Origin: Pseudomonadota bacterium
GTDB lineage: Bacteria; Pseudomonadota; Gammaproteobacteria; Xanthomonadales; SZUA-36
NCBI GenBank assembly: GCA_015222805.1
Contig: JADFVZ010000056.1
Location: forward strand, 1-64,000
Direction of reading: 5' to 3'
DNA length: 64,000 nucleotides
Under the pieces are notes generated by a model. That model did no database searches. It was given only the letters and a program-made list of their open reading frames with translations, and had not been told where the DNA came from. Positions 51,807 through 60,946 of this stretch are shown here, piece after piece (the stretch's first letter is position 1; each line of letters opens with the position of its first letter). The translations under genes were made by a program, and so were the position numbers.

Positions 51807-52226
51807 ATGAAAGTATCAGTCAATCAAGCTGTCATTAGCAGTGATGCGGCCAATGCCGCAGTCACAGCCGCGGTGGCCCGGGCCAGGGAACTGAATATCC
51901 TGGTCAATGTTGGCGTTGCCGACAGTGGTGGCAACCTGGCTGCGTTCCTGCGTATGCCGGGTGCCTTTCTGCAGTCGATCGATATTGCTATCGATAAGGC
52001 AACCACTGCAGCCGGTTTTGGCTTTCCAACCAGTGGCTGGCAGGAGGCATTGCCCGAAGGGAGCCTGTTGCGTGAAGGCATACTCCAGCGTCCCGGTGTG
52101 GTCGCATTCGGTGGCGGTGTGCCGATCAAGATTGACGGTGAAGTGATTGGGGGCATTGGTGTTTCCGGTGGTACTGAAGAAGAAGACGAGCAATGTGCCC
52201 TCGCCGGAATTGCAGCATTGGCATGA
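51807..52226 (+). CDS. GlcG/HbpS-family (DUF336) protein
   Basis: 139 residues with the typical Ala-rich alpha/beta pattern of the family (AVARARELNILVNVGVADSGGNLAAFLRM, the IDKATTAAGFGFPT region, FGGGVPIKIDGEVIGGIGVSGGTEEEDE). HbpS-like members bind heme or act as small effector proteins; GlcG has no settled role. It is placed between dmpB and dmpC and shares their direction and tight spacing, so it is co-expressed with the meta-cleavage pathway. A role in protecting or supplying iron enzymes is conceivable. Confidence 0.85.
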   Translation: MKVSVNQAVISSDAANAAVTAAVARARELNILVNVGVADSGGNLAAFLRMPGAFLQSIDIAIDKATTAAGFGFPTSGWQEALPEGSLLREGILQRPGVVAFGGGVPIKIDGEVIGGIGVSGGTEEEDEQCALAGIAALA

Positions 52227-52253
52227 ACCGATTGCCACAGCTTAAGGAATAAA

Positions 52254-53711
52254 ATGAAACAGCTTAAACACTATATCAATGGCGAATTCAGCATTGCCGG
52301 GAATGACAACATTATCCCGGTGATCAACCCGGCAACGGGTGAGCAGGTTGCACAAATAAATGAAGCCGGGGCTGCCGAGGTTGATGCTGCGGTAACAGCC
52401 GCAAAGAATGCTTTGAAAGGCGAGTGGGGCAGCATGGCTGTGCAGGACCGTGTGGATATTCTTTACCGGATCGCAGACGGTATTAATGCTCGGTTTGATG
52501 ACTTCCTTGAGGCTGAATGCCTGGATACAGGAAAACCTTACTCCCTTGCTCGTCATATTGATATTCCACGTGGTGCGGCTAATTTCAAGATATTCGCTGA
52601 TACCATCAAAAATATTAATGAAGAAACATTTCATATGCCAACCCCCGATGGAACCGGGGCCCTGAATTACACAGTAACCCGTCCCAAGGGTGTAATTGCT
52701 GTGATAGGCCCCTGGAACCTTCCATTGCTACTGATGACCTGGAAAGTAGGTCCTGCACTTGCCTGCGGTAATACTGTAGTAGTTAAGTCATCAGAAGAAA
52801 CCCCGTTAACTACCACTTTGCTGGGTGAAGTTATGACGGCGGCTGGCTTGCCTGCAGGTGTATTTAACACTGTCCTCGGTACTGGGCCGGTTACCGGTGA
52901 AGCACTGGTGTCACACCCTGATGTGGATGCCATCACCTTTACCGGCTCCACTCCTACGGGACAACATATTATGCAAGCTGCCGCAATAGGCGTCCGCGAT
53001 ATTTCCCTGGAACTGGGGGGTAAAAACCCCGGCATAGTATTCGCCGACTGTGACATGGAAAAGGCCATAGAAGGGACCCTGCGCTCAGCTTTTGCCAACT
53101 GCGGGCAGGTTTGCCTGGGTACTGAGCGTATCTATGTTGAACGCCCGATTTTTGATGAGTTTGTACAACGGATGAAAGCCGGTGCTGAAGCGCTGACCCT
53201 GGGTGAGCCAACAGACGAATGCACCAACCTCGGACCCCTAATTAGTGAGCAGCACCGAAATAAAGTCATCTCCTTCTATGCACAGGCAGCGGAAGCGGGC
53301 GCGAACATCGTCACCGGTGGCGGCATCCCTGAAATGCCCGAAGCACTGCAGGGTGGCTACTGGGTAGAACCAACAATATGGACCGGCCTGCCGGATGATG
53401 CCGTGGTTGTGACCGATGAGATATTCGGACCCTGTTGCCATATTTCGCCCTTTGATGATGAAGACGAAGTTATTGCCCGTGCCAACAACTCCCCCTATGG
53501 CCTGGCATCAGCAGTGTGGACAGAGAATGTCACCCGTGCCCACCGTGTGGCCGCGCAGATCGAAAGTGGTATCTGCTGGGTTAACAGCTGGTTTTTACGT
53601 GACCTGCGTACGCCCTTTGGCGGCATGAAGCAGTCCGGTATTGGTCGTGAAGGCGGTCACTATTCACTCGAGTTCTATACCGAGCTCAAAAATATTTGTG
53701 TGAAGCTTTGA
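52254..53711 (+). CDS. dmpC: 2-Hydroxymuconic semialdehyde dehydrogenase
   Basis: 485 residues of the NAD-dependent aldehyde dehydrogenase superfamily. GPWNLPLLLMTWK and FTGSTPTGQHI form the cofactor site, LELGGKNP contains the general-base Glu, and FANCGQVCLG the catalytic Cys. It oxidises the ring-cleavage aldehyde to 2-hydroxymuconate (4-oxalocrotonate enol). Because no dmpD hydrolase is present in the operon, this should be the only route onward from catechol. Ribosome site AAGGAATAAA. Confidence 0.95.
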   Translation: MKQLKHYINGEFSIAGNDNIIPVINPATGEQVAQINEAGAAEVDAAVTAAKNALKGEWGSMAVQDRVDILYRIADGINARFDDFLEAECLDTGKPYSLARHIDIPRGAANFKIFADTIKNINEETFHMPTPDGTGALNYTVTRPKGVIAVIGPWNLPLLLMTWKVGPALACGNTVVVKSSEETPLTTTLLGEVMTAAGLPAGVFNTVLGTGPVTGEALVSHPDVDAITFTGSTPTGQHIMQAAAIGVRDISLELGGKNPGIVFADCDMEKAIEGTLRSAFANCGQVCLGTERIYVERPIFDEFVQRMKAGAEALTLGEPTDECTNLGPLISEQHRNKVISFYAQAAEAGANIVTGGGIPEMPEALQGGYWVEPTIWTGLPDDAVVVTDEIFGPCCHISPFDDEDEVIARANNSPYGLASAVWTENVTRAHRVAAQIESGICWVNSWFLRDLRTPFGGMKQSGIGREGGHYSLEFYTELKNICVKL

Positions 53712-53719
53712 GGTAGATG

Positions 53720-54508
53720 ATGGAAACCCAAAAAATACAGGCATATGGCGACGAACTTTACGCAGCCTTGCGTGAGTGTCGCATGGTTGATCCCCTCACT
53801 GAACGCGAGCCGGATATCAGTATCGAAGATGCTTATGCCATTTCTTCACATATTCTTTCCCGCCGGCTGGCAGATGGTGAACGCCTCATTGGAAAGAAAA
53901 TTGGAGTTACCAGTGCGGCTGTACAAAATATGCTGGGTGTCAACCAGCCTGATTTTGGCTACCTTACAGACCGTATGGTGGTGGAAGAGGGCGGTGTACT
54001 TAACATCAGCAAGCTGATGATCCAGCCCCGCGCCGAAGGTGAGATTGCCTTTGTACTTAAGAAAGACCTGCAGGGGCCTGGTATCACTGCAACTGACGTC
54101 CTGCAGGCAACAGATTTTATTGTGCCCTGTTTTGAAATCGTAGATTCACGCATCCGCGACTGGAAAATAGGGATTGAGGATACCGTGGCAGATAACGCTT
54201 CCTGTGGTTATTTCACCCTTGGCCAGATGGCCGTGGATCCCCGCAGTATCGACCTCTCAACTTGCGGCATGGTGGTGGAATTGAACGGCCAGGTGATTTC
54301 AACTGGCGCCGGTGCCGCTGCACTCGGCTCCTCACCGGTATCCTGTGTCGTCTGGCTGGCCAATACCCTGGGGCGGTTGGGTACTTCCCTAAAAGCTGGA
54401 GAAGTTATTCTTTCCGGTTCCCTGGTTCCCCTACAACCCATTAAACCCGGTGACTGCATGGCAGTCAGCATCGGCGGTATCGGCCGAACTTCAGTGAGAT
54501 TTGATTAG
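53720..54508 (+). CDS. dmpE: 2-Hydroxypenta-2,4-dienoate hydratase
   Basis: 262 residues from ATG 53720, six bases after GAGG (ATG 53717 possible). It belongs to the fumarylacetoacetase-like hydratase/decarboxylase family: [23 protein letters not shown], the metal-binding [11 protein letters not shown] with Glu ligands, and [24 protein letters not shown]. It adds water to 2-hydroxypentadienoate to give 4-hydroxy-2-oxovalerate. It is a paralogue of dmpH three genes downstream; the order E-F-G-H matches Pseudomonas operons. Confidence 0.93.
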   Translation: METQKIQAYGDELYAALRECRMVDPLTEREPDISIEDAYAISSHILSRRLADGERLIGKKIGVTSAAVQNMLGVNQPDFGYLTDRMVVEEGGVLNISKLMIQPRAEGEIAFVLKKDLQGPGITATDVLQATDFIVPCFEIVDSRIRDWKIGIEDTVADNASCGYFTLGQMAVDPRSIDLSTCGMVVELNGQVISTGAGAAALGSSPVSCVVWLANTLGRLGTSLKAGEVILSGSLVPLQPIKPGDCMAVSIGGIGRTSVRFD

Positions 54509-54509
54509 C

Positions 54510-55418
54510 ATGACAAAGCGTATTAACAAGATCCCCTGTGCATTAATAGGTTCCGGCAACATTGGTACCGACCTGATGTACAAGCTTCTGCGTAGCCCAT
54601 CACTCGATCCGGTATGGATGGTCGGCATCGACCCGGATTCAGACGGTCTGGTGAGAGCCCGCGAACAGGGCATGAAAACCACCCATGAGGGCGTGGATGG
54701 CATGTTGGAACATATTGCTGAAGATGGCATTCTGATTGCCTTCGATGCTACCTCTGCTTATGTGCATGCGGAAAACTCACGCAAGCTTGTTGCCCACGGG
54801 GTCAAGGTAATCGATCTGACACCGGCCGCAGTCGGGCCATTCTGCATTCCTCCGGTGAACCTGGAAGAACATATCGGCAAGCAGGAAGAAAACCTCAATA
54901 TGGTGACCTGTGGTGGGCAAGCCACCATTCCGATGGTAAACGCAGTCAGCCGGGTGCAACCGGTGGAATATGGTGAAATTGTAGCAACTATTGCCTCAAA
55001 GTCTGCCGGACCGGGAACGCGTAAAAATATTGATGAGTTTACCCAAACTACATCTGCTGCAATTACCAGTGTTGGCGGTGCGGACCGCGGTAAGGCCATC
55101 ATAATTCTAAACCCGGCTGAACCTCCGCTGATGATGCGCGATACCGTGCATTGTATTACCACTTTTGAACCGGATCGTGAAGCAATAACTGCATCGGTAA
55201 AGGCAATGGAAGCCGAGGTGCAAAAATACGTTCCGGGATATCGGGTCAAGGAAGGCCCGGTTTTTGACGGTAACCGCGTGAGTATCTATTTGCAGGTACA
55301 GGGACGTGGAGACTACCTGCCAGACTATGCTGGCAACCTCGATATCATGACCGCAGCCGCTACCCATACAGCTGAAGTTTTTGCAGAGCAGATGCTGGCC
55401 GGGGAGGCAGTGGCATGA
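54510..55418 (+). CDS. dmpF: Acetaldehyde dehydrogenase (acylating)
   Basis: 302 residues from ATG 54510. The Rossmann motif [13 protein letters not shown] starts the protein; [14 protein letters not shown] carries the catalytic Cys; the [11 protein letters not shown] stretch is typical. It converts acetaldehyde, NAD and CoA to acetyl-CoA, receiving acetaldehyde from DmpG through a channel. It overlaps dmpG by 4 bp (ATGA), consistent with the stable DmpFG complex. Confidence 0.96.
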   Translation: MTKRINKIPCALIGSGNIGTDLMYKLLRSPSLDPVWMVGIDPDSDGLVRAREQGMKTTHEGVDGMLEHIAEDGILIAFDATSAYVHAENSRKLVAHGVKVIDLTPAAVGPFCIPPVNLEEHIGKQEENLNMVTCGGQATIPMVNAVSRVQPVEYGEIVATIASKSAGPGTRKNIDEFTQTTSAAITSVGGADRGKAIIILNPAEPPLMMRDTVHCITTFEPDREAITASVKAMEAEVQKYVPGYRVKEGPVFDGNRVSIYLQVQGRGDYLPDYAGNLDIMTAAATHTAEVFAEQMLAGEAVA

Positions 55419-56452
55419 GTATCCAGGGACGGAAAATAACGATCCATGACATGTCTTTACGCGATGGTATGCACTCGGTTGCCCATCAGTTCAGCCTGGA
55501 TGACATGGTCAGCCTGTCCACTGCACTAGACAGGGCAGGTGTACCACTGATCGAAGTGACCCACGGCGATGGCCTGGGTGGCTCATCGGTTAATTACGGT
55601 TTTGGCCTGCATAGCAGCGAGGAGTACCTTAAAACGGTCATTCCATTGATGAAAAATGCAAAAATTTCTGCCTTATTACTGCCGGGTATCGGCACCGTGG
55701 AAGATTTGAAAATGGCTCGGGATATCGGTGTTAACACCATTCGAGTGGCCACCCACTGCACCGAGGCAGATGTCGCAGAACAGCATATCACCTGTGCAGC
55801 GAAGATGGGCATGGATACCGTCGGTTTCCTGATGATGAGCCATATGGCTGATCCGGAAACCATCCTTGAACAGGCCAGGTTGATGCATAGTTATGGAGCC
55901 AACTGCCTGTACATGACAGATTCGGCGGGTTATATGCTGCCGGCAGAAGTGAGTACCAAAATTAGCCTGCTGCGGGATGAGTTCCCCGAGGAAATCGAGA
56001 TTGGTTTCCATGCGCATCATAACCTCGCCATGGGTGTTGCCAATTCCCTTGCTGCAGTTGAAGCCGGGGCAAATCGGATTGATGGTTCAGTTGCCGGTTT
56101 CGGTGCGGGTGCCGGCAATACCCCTCTGGAAGTTTTCATTGCGGTATGCACACGCATGGGTATTAAGACGGGTGTCGATCTGGACATGATTATGGATGCG
56201 GCCGAAGACATTGCCTTACCGATGATGGGCGAACCTACCCGCATCAGTCGCGACGCACTGACACTCGGTTACGCCGGCGTTTATTCATCTTTCCTCCTGC
56301 ATGCCAAACGGGTGGAGAAAAAACATGGGATCAAAAGTAAGGACATTCTGGTTGAATTGGGAAGACGCGGAACCGTCGGTGGCCAGGAAGACATGATCGA
56401 AGACGTAGCGCTGGAAATGATCCGCGCACAACAAAATACAGGAGCAACTTGA
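55415..56452 (+). CDS. dmpG: 4-Hydroxy-2-oxovalerate aldolase
   Basis: 345 residues of the HMGL-like TIM-barrel family. [13 protein letters not shown] gives the Arg-Asp pair, [11 protein letters not shown] holds two metal-binding His, and the C-terminal domain (about 280-345) binds DmpF. Splits 4-hydroxy-2-oxovalerate into pyruvate and acetaldehyde. Translationally coupled to dmpF. Confidence 0.96.
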   Translation: MSIQGRKITIHDMSLRDGMHSVAHQFSLDDMVSLSTALDRAGVPLIEVTHGDGLGGSSVNYGFGLHSSEEYLKTVIPLMKNAKISALLLPGIGTVEDLKMARDIGVNTIRVATHCTEADVAEQHITCAAKMGMDTVGFLMMSHMADPETILEQARLMHSYGANCLYMTDSAGYMLPAEVSTKISLLRDEFPEEIEIGFHAHHNLAMGVANSLAAVEAGANRIDGSVAGFGAGAGNTPLEVFIAVCTRMGIKTGVDLDMIMDAAEDIALPMMGEPTRISRDALTLGYAGVYSSFLLHAKRVEKKHGIKSKDILVELGRRGTVGGQEDMIEDVALEMIRAQQNTGAT

Positions 56453-56456
56453 AGCA

Positions 56457-57248
56457 ATGTCGACTTTGGATAAAACCACTATTGAAAACCTGGCTGAACA
56501 CCTGGAAAACGCAGAATTGAATGCGCAGGCTGTAACCAAGATCACCGACGACTACCCGGATATGGACTGGGAAGATGCTTACGATATCCAGTGGGAAATT
56601 CGGCGTCGCAAAGAAGCTCGGGGGACCCGGGTAACCGGCCTGAAAATGGGCCTGACATCATGGGCAAAAATGAAACAAATGGGCGTTGAAACCCCCATTT
56701 ATGCCTTCCTGGCAGATTACTTCAGTATTGATGAAGGTGCTGAAATCAATACTAGCGAATTAATTCATCCAAAAGTTGAGGCTGAGATCGCGGTGATCAC
56801 CAACCGTGTCCTTAAAGGACCCGGTTGCACTATCGCCCAGGTAATGGCAGCGATTGAAGCTGTTGTGCCGGCAATTGAAGTTATAGATTCCCGTTATGAA
56901 AATTTTCGCTTTGACCTGAAAAGTGTCGTTGCAGATAACGCCTCCTCATCACGTTTTATTACCGGTGGTCGTTTACGTCGAATCGATCAGGTTGACCTGA
57001 AAACCCTGGGGGTGGTAATGGAGAAGAATGGTGAGGTTGTGGAGCTTGGTTCCGGTGCATCTGTTCTGGGTCATCCAGCAGCAGCAGTTTCAATGCTGGC
57101 CAATATGCTGGCTGAGCGCGGTGAAGAGATACCCGCCGGGACCTTCATCATGACGGGCGGGGTAACCGCAGCTGTAGCTATCGAGGCGGGTGATTCAATC
57201 TCTGTCCGTTATGAAGAGCTTGGTTCTATCACGATTAATGTAGTTTGA
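56457..57248 (+). CDS. dmpH: 4-Oxalocrotonate decarboxylase
   Basis: 263 residues, same fold family as dmpE but with decarboxylase-type features: KMGLTSWAKMKQMG, HPKVEAEIAVI (metal Glu pair), EVIDSRYENFRFDLKSVVADN. It removes CO2 from 4-oxalocrotonate (2-oxo form) to yield 2-hydroxypentadienoate, forming a complex with DmpE. A GGAGC precedes the ATG at a distance of eleven bases. Confidence 0.93.
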   Translation: MSTLDKTTIENLAEHLENAELNAQAVTKITDDYPDMDWEDAYDIQWEIRRRKEARGTRVTGLKMGLTSWAKMKQMGVETPIYAFLADYFSIDEGAEINTSELIHPKVEAEIAVITNRVLKGPGCTIAQVMAAIEAVVPAIEVIDSRYENFRFDLKSVVADNASSSRFITGGRLRRIDQVDLKTLGVVMEKNGEVVELGSGASVLGHPAAAVSMLANMLAERGEEIPAGTFIMTGGVTAAVAIEAGDSISVRYEELGSITINVV

Positions 57249-57261
57249 GGACAGCGTAGAC

Positions 57262-57453
57262 ATGCCAATTGCACACATTTCAATTCTAGAAGGTCGCGGC
57301 AAAGCAGCTAAGGCGGAACTCATCAGAGAGGTTACTGATGCGATCTGCAGAAGTATTGGCGCTCCTCAGCAAGCCGTCCGGGTACTCATTCATGAAGTGG
57401 CTAAAGAGGAATGGGGTATTGGTGGTGAAACAGCGGAGAGCCTTGGCAGATGA
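57262..57453 (+). CDS. dmpI: 4-Oxalocrotonate tautomerase
   Basis: 63 residues; after Met removal the mature protein starts with catalytic Pro1 and keeps Arg11 and Arg39. Position 50 is Trp where the characterised enzyme has Phe. It converts the enol 2-hydroxymuconate to its keto isomer so that DmpH can decarboxylate it. Its stop overlaps the next gene by 4 bp (ATGA), coupling the pathway to the downstream envelope genes. Confidence 0.95.
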   Translation: MPIAHISILEGRGKAAKAELIREVTDAICRSIGAPQQAVRVLIHEVAKEEWGIGGETAESLGR

Positions 57454-58475
57454 AACTGAATAACTATGTAGCATTAATCAGCGTCCGCAGATGTGCTTCA
57501 ACTTTGCTGGTGATACTGACAGCTGTGTTGCTAAGTGCCTGCGAATCACCTTTGGTACTTGAGCGGGTGGTCGAGCAGCGGCAACAATCACTGCAGAGAA
57601 CAGATCTTTTCCAGGCGGCCACTGCCAATGACAATGTATTGGTAACTGTTGGCGGCTACGGAGTCATTGTAGTTTCAACTGATGGTGGAAATAACTGGGT
57701 TCGCCAACAGCTGGACAGTCAGCCGACCCTGATAGATGCAACCACATGCCCTGATGGAACGCTTGCTGCACTGGCTATTGAAGGCCAGGTTTGGGTTTCA
57801 GACGATAATGGTAACAACTGGATCAGCCACTCATTGGAATCCATAGAAGTTCCCCAGTCACTGACCTGTGATCCTGTAAATCGGCTACATGTAGTAGCCA
57901 GTTTTAGCACCATTATGATGAGTCCTGACCATGGCGGGAGCTGGAAAACCTTTTCTTTCGATGAGGATATGATTTTTACCAATATCCAGTTCTTTGATAC
58001 AACACATGGGTTGGTTGTCGGTGAGTTTGGCTCCATGGTCAAAACATTCGACGGTGGCCAGACATGGGAAATGGCAGAGCCAATGCCAGATGAGTTTTAC
58101 CCTATGGCCTCACTGTTCCTGGATATGAACACAGGCTGGGTTGCCGGCCTTAATGGAACAGTATTCCATACAACAGATGGTGGTGGCAGTTGGATAAAAC
58201 AGGATTCTGAAACTAACGCACCATTGTATCGACTGGTAAAAAGTAGCTCGTCAATTTATGTAGTTGGAGATTTCGGCACCTTGCTTGAATACCAGGCTGA
58301 AGAAGAGGGCCGCTGGGTTAAAAGCGCTATTGATGTAGGTACTCGTTCTTATCTGCGGGCGACGCGGGCGATGCCGGATGGTCGCTTGCTGCTTGGAGGC
58401 GGAGCAGGAGTACTGAAGCTTGTTGGACCAGCCAGCCTGAATAGCGGTCAGAAGGGAGCGTCGTCTAATGGCTAA
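57450..58475 (+). CDS. Ycf48/BNR-repeat lipoprotein
   Basis: 341 residues with lipobox LSAC. The body is a beta-propeller of Asp-box/Ycf48-type repeats (VVSTDGGNNWVRQQ, VSDDNGNNWISH, KTFDGGQTWEMA, HTTDGGGSWIKQ), related to photosystem II assembly factor Ycf48 and to sialidase-type BNR repeats. In non-photosynthetic bacteria such genes sit beside RND/MMPL transporters, where they may act as a periplasmic partner. It overlaps dmpI by 4 bp and the transporter by 8 bp. Confidence 0.85.
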   Translation: MKLNNYVALISVRRCASTLLVILTAVLLSACESPLVLERVVEQRQQSLQRTDLFQAATANDNVLVTVGGYGVIVVSTDGGNNWVRQQLDSQPTLIDATTCPDGTLAALAIEGQVWVSDDNGNNWISHSLESIEVPQSLTCDPVNRLHVVASFSTIMMSPDHGGSWKTFSFDEDMIFTNIQFFDTTHGLVVGEFGSMVKTFDGGQTWEMAEPMPDEFYPMASLFLDMNTGWVAGLNGTVFHTTDGGGSWIKQDSETNAPLYRLVKSSSSIYVVGDFGTLLEYQAEEEGRWVKSAIDVGTRSYLRATRAMPDGRLLLGGGAGVLKLVGPASLNSGQKGASSNG

Positions 58476-60873
58476 TTTTATTAAAGACTTAATGAAGCTT
58501 GACCGGTGGATTTTTGCCTGGCCTAAAGCGATCTTGTTTGTAGTTCTCCTGATTACCCTGTTTTTTGCTTACCAGCTTCCTGGCGTACGCATGGCATCAG
58601 ATTTTGCTGATTTATTGCCCCAGGAACATCCTTATATCAAGTTGCACAATGAAATTCGCGATACCTTTGGCGGAGCGAATACGGTCATTATTTCTGTGGC
58701 GGTAGAAGAGGGGACAATCTTTACCAATGAGACCCTGCAGCGTATTCACCGTCTAACCCAGTCGGTTGACCTGCTCACAGGTATTAACCACAACCTGGTC
58801 AGCAGCGTTACCCATAGAAACACACGCAAGGTGTGGTTAAACGAATACGGAACTGTCAGGTCTGCACCACACTTCGATCCACAGAAGGATAATTATAGCG
58901 AGGAAGATCTGCAGAAGATGTCGGAAGATGTGATTTCCAACCCGCGGGTTTTCGGGTTGATGGTATCGCCCGACCTCAAAGCGGCACTGATTCGCGGCAC
59001 CCTGATCGAGGGTGAGCTAAATTATGAAACTGTTTTCAATCAACTGCAGGAATTACGTCAATCAGAAACTGTAGAAGGCACCCATATTTATGCCACTGGT
59101 CAACCGGTGCTGGTAGGCTGGGTAACCTCCTATGTCGATGAGATTGTGCAGATTTTCCTGCTGACCCTGCTGGTAATGCTGCTTTTGCTGATTCTTTATT
59201 TCCGCAAATTTTATGGTGTGTTGCTACCGATGCTGGGAATTGTAGTTACCAGTATCTGGGGTCTGGGGATGCTCTCGCTGCTGGGCTACAACCTCGATCC
59301 ATTAATGATGGTTGTGCCCTTCCTGATATCGGCTCGCGCCATGTCCCATGGTATCCAGCTGGTTGAGCGTTATTACCATGAGGTTGCCCAGCTTAAAGAT
59401 AAACAAATGGCGGCCCGGAGCACTTTTGAGAGCTTGTTCAGACCCGGTTCGCTGGGTGTTATATCAGATGCTATTGGTCTTTTGCTGATTTCCCTGGGTT
59501 CTGTACCGATTAACGATAAGCTTGCAGTATATGCGGCCTTATGGGCTGGTAGCGTAATTATTACGGTACTGATATCTGTTCCGCTGGCACTGGAAGTCCT
59601 GCCGACTCCGAAAAAACTGAAACTTCGGCATAACTTCATCAGCACATTGATGCCATTTACATCACGCATGGCCAGTACCCGTGGCGGTGCTGTTGTTACT
59701 TTGTCGATTGTTGCGATCCTGTATGTAGTGGGGGCATTTTTAAGTTCAAAAGTACAGATTGGTGAAGCCGAGCCCGGCTCACCACTGTTATATCAAAACC
59801 ATGACTACAACGTCTCCTCGAAAGCGATTAACGATGCCTTCCCCGGCTCAGAAGAACTCTTCATTATTGCCAGTACCGAAGAAGTTGGGGGCCTAAAAAA
59901 GCCAGAAGTTGTACGTGCCCTTGCAGATTTTCAAAATTATATGCAAATGGACCCGGAACTGGGCGGAGCCAAGGGCCTGCCTAACCTGATTATGACTGTT
60001 AACCGGATCATCCACAGTGATGATCCCCGCTGGATGACCTTTCCCCGGGATGAGTCAGAATCCGGTGGCCTGATGTTTATGTATATGATGTCCAGCCCGA
60101 TTCCCGGGGCGTTACTCGAATTCATCGACACAGATGAAAAAAATGCCAACATGGTCTTCTACTACAAAGACCACAAGGGTGAGACCATTCGCCGTGCAAT
60201 CCATATGGTCAAGCAGTGGGCACAATCAGATGCAGCCCAAATTGACGGTTTTAGCATCCGCCTCGCGGGTGGCGGTATTGGGGTCACTGCTGCAATCAAT
60301 GAAGCGGCTTACAGCACCAATATGATAGTTATTCCACTGGTGTTTCTATTGATACTGGTCTTCGTAACGGTTTTCTATATGTCTATACATGCCGGCTGGT
60401 TAATGCTGCTGGCGATGTCGTTCGCAACCACTTTGACCTATGCCTACATGGGAGTCGCTGGTATTGGCATCAATGTAAATACAGTACCCATAATTGCGGT
60501 AGGAATCGGTGTGGGGATTGATTATTCAATTTATATGATGGATCGAATAAAGGATTGCATGCGCCACAATGGCGGCAGTATTGAGATGGCGATAGAAGAA
60601 GCCATTAGTACTACCGGTGTGGCTATTGGCTTTACTGCGATTACCTTGATTGCCGGTGTGGTTATGTGGGTGTTTATATCATCCCTGCGATTCCAGGCGG
60701 ATGCAGCCTTGCTGCTGATCGTAATGCTGGTGCTTAACGCACTGGCAGCGATTTTCCTGGTACCGGCGTGGATCATGATATTCAGGCCAAAATTTATCAT
60801 GAAAGGAAGCAATGATGTTAGTGATGGACATGAACGTGTGTCTGCGGAAGCGCCGGGATTAGGCGTTAGTTAA
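58468..60873 (+). CDS. RND superfamily (MMPL-type) transporter
   Basis: 801 residues with the duplicated RND layout: an N-terminal helix (about 17-36), a large periplasmic domain, five or more helices at about 220-390, a further single helix near 420, a second periplasmic domain and a final helix block at about 620-770. The segments AVGIGVGIDYSIYMMDRI and VPFLISARAMSHGIQLVERY are the family's conserved TM4-type motifs. The short single-subunit type (HpnN/MmpL-like) usually moves lipids or hydrophobic compounds. Its operon context suggests traffic of an aromatic or hydrophobic substrate. Confidence 0.9.
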   Translation: MANFIKDLMKLDRWIFAWPKAILFVVLLITLFFAYQLPGVRMASDFADLLPQEHPYIKLHNEIRDTFGGANTVIISVAVEEGTIFTNETLQRIHRLTQSVDLLTGINHNLVSSVTHRNTRKVWLNEYGTVRSAPHFDPQKDNYSEEDLQKMSEDVISNPRVFGLMVSPDLKAALIRGTLIEGELNYETVFNQLQELRQSETVEGTHIYATGQPVLVGWVTSYVDEIVQIFLLTLLVMLLLLILYFRKFYGVLLPMLGIVVTSIWGLGMLSLLGYNLDPLMMVVPFLISARAMSHGIQLVERYYHEVAQLKDKQMAARSTFESLFRPGSLGVISDAIGLLLISLGSVPINDKLAVYAALWAGSVIITVLISVPLALEVLPTPKKLKLRHNFISTLMPFTSRMASTRGGAVVTLSIVAILYVVGAFLSSKVQIGEAEPGSPLLYQNHDYNVSSKAINDAFPGSEELFIIASTEEVGGLKKPEVVRALADFQNYMQMDPELGGAKGLPNLIMTVNRIIHSDDPRWMTFPRDESESGGLMFMYMMSSPIPGALLEFIDTDEKNANMVFYYKDHKGETIRRAIHMVKQWAQSDAAQIDGFSIRLAGGGIGVTAAINEAAYSTNMIVIPLVFLLILVFVTVFYMSIHAGWLMLLAMSFATTLTYAYMGVAGIGINVNTVPIIAVGIGVGIDYSIYMMDRIKDCMRHNGGSIEMAIEEAISTTGVAIGFTAITLIAGVVMWVFISSLRFQADAALLLIVMLVLNALAAIFLVPAWIMIFRPKFIMKGSNDVSDGHERVSAEAPGLGVS

Positions 60874-60946
60874 GGTTGTCTTAGTTCCGGCTGAGGATAG
60901 ATTACAGCCAGGAATACGGCATTTACTTGTAACGGAGGAAGAGAGT

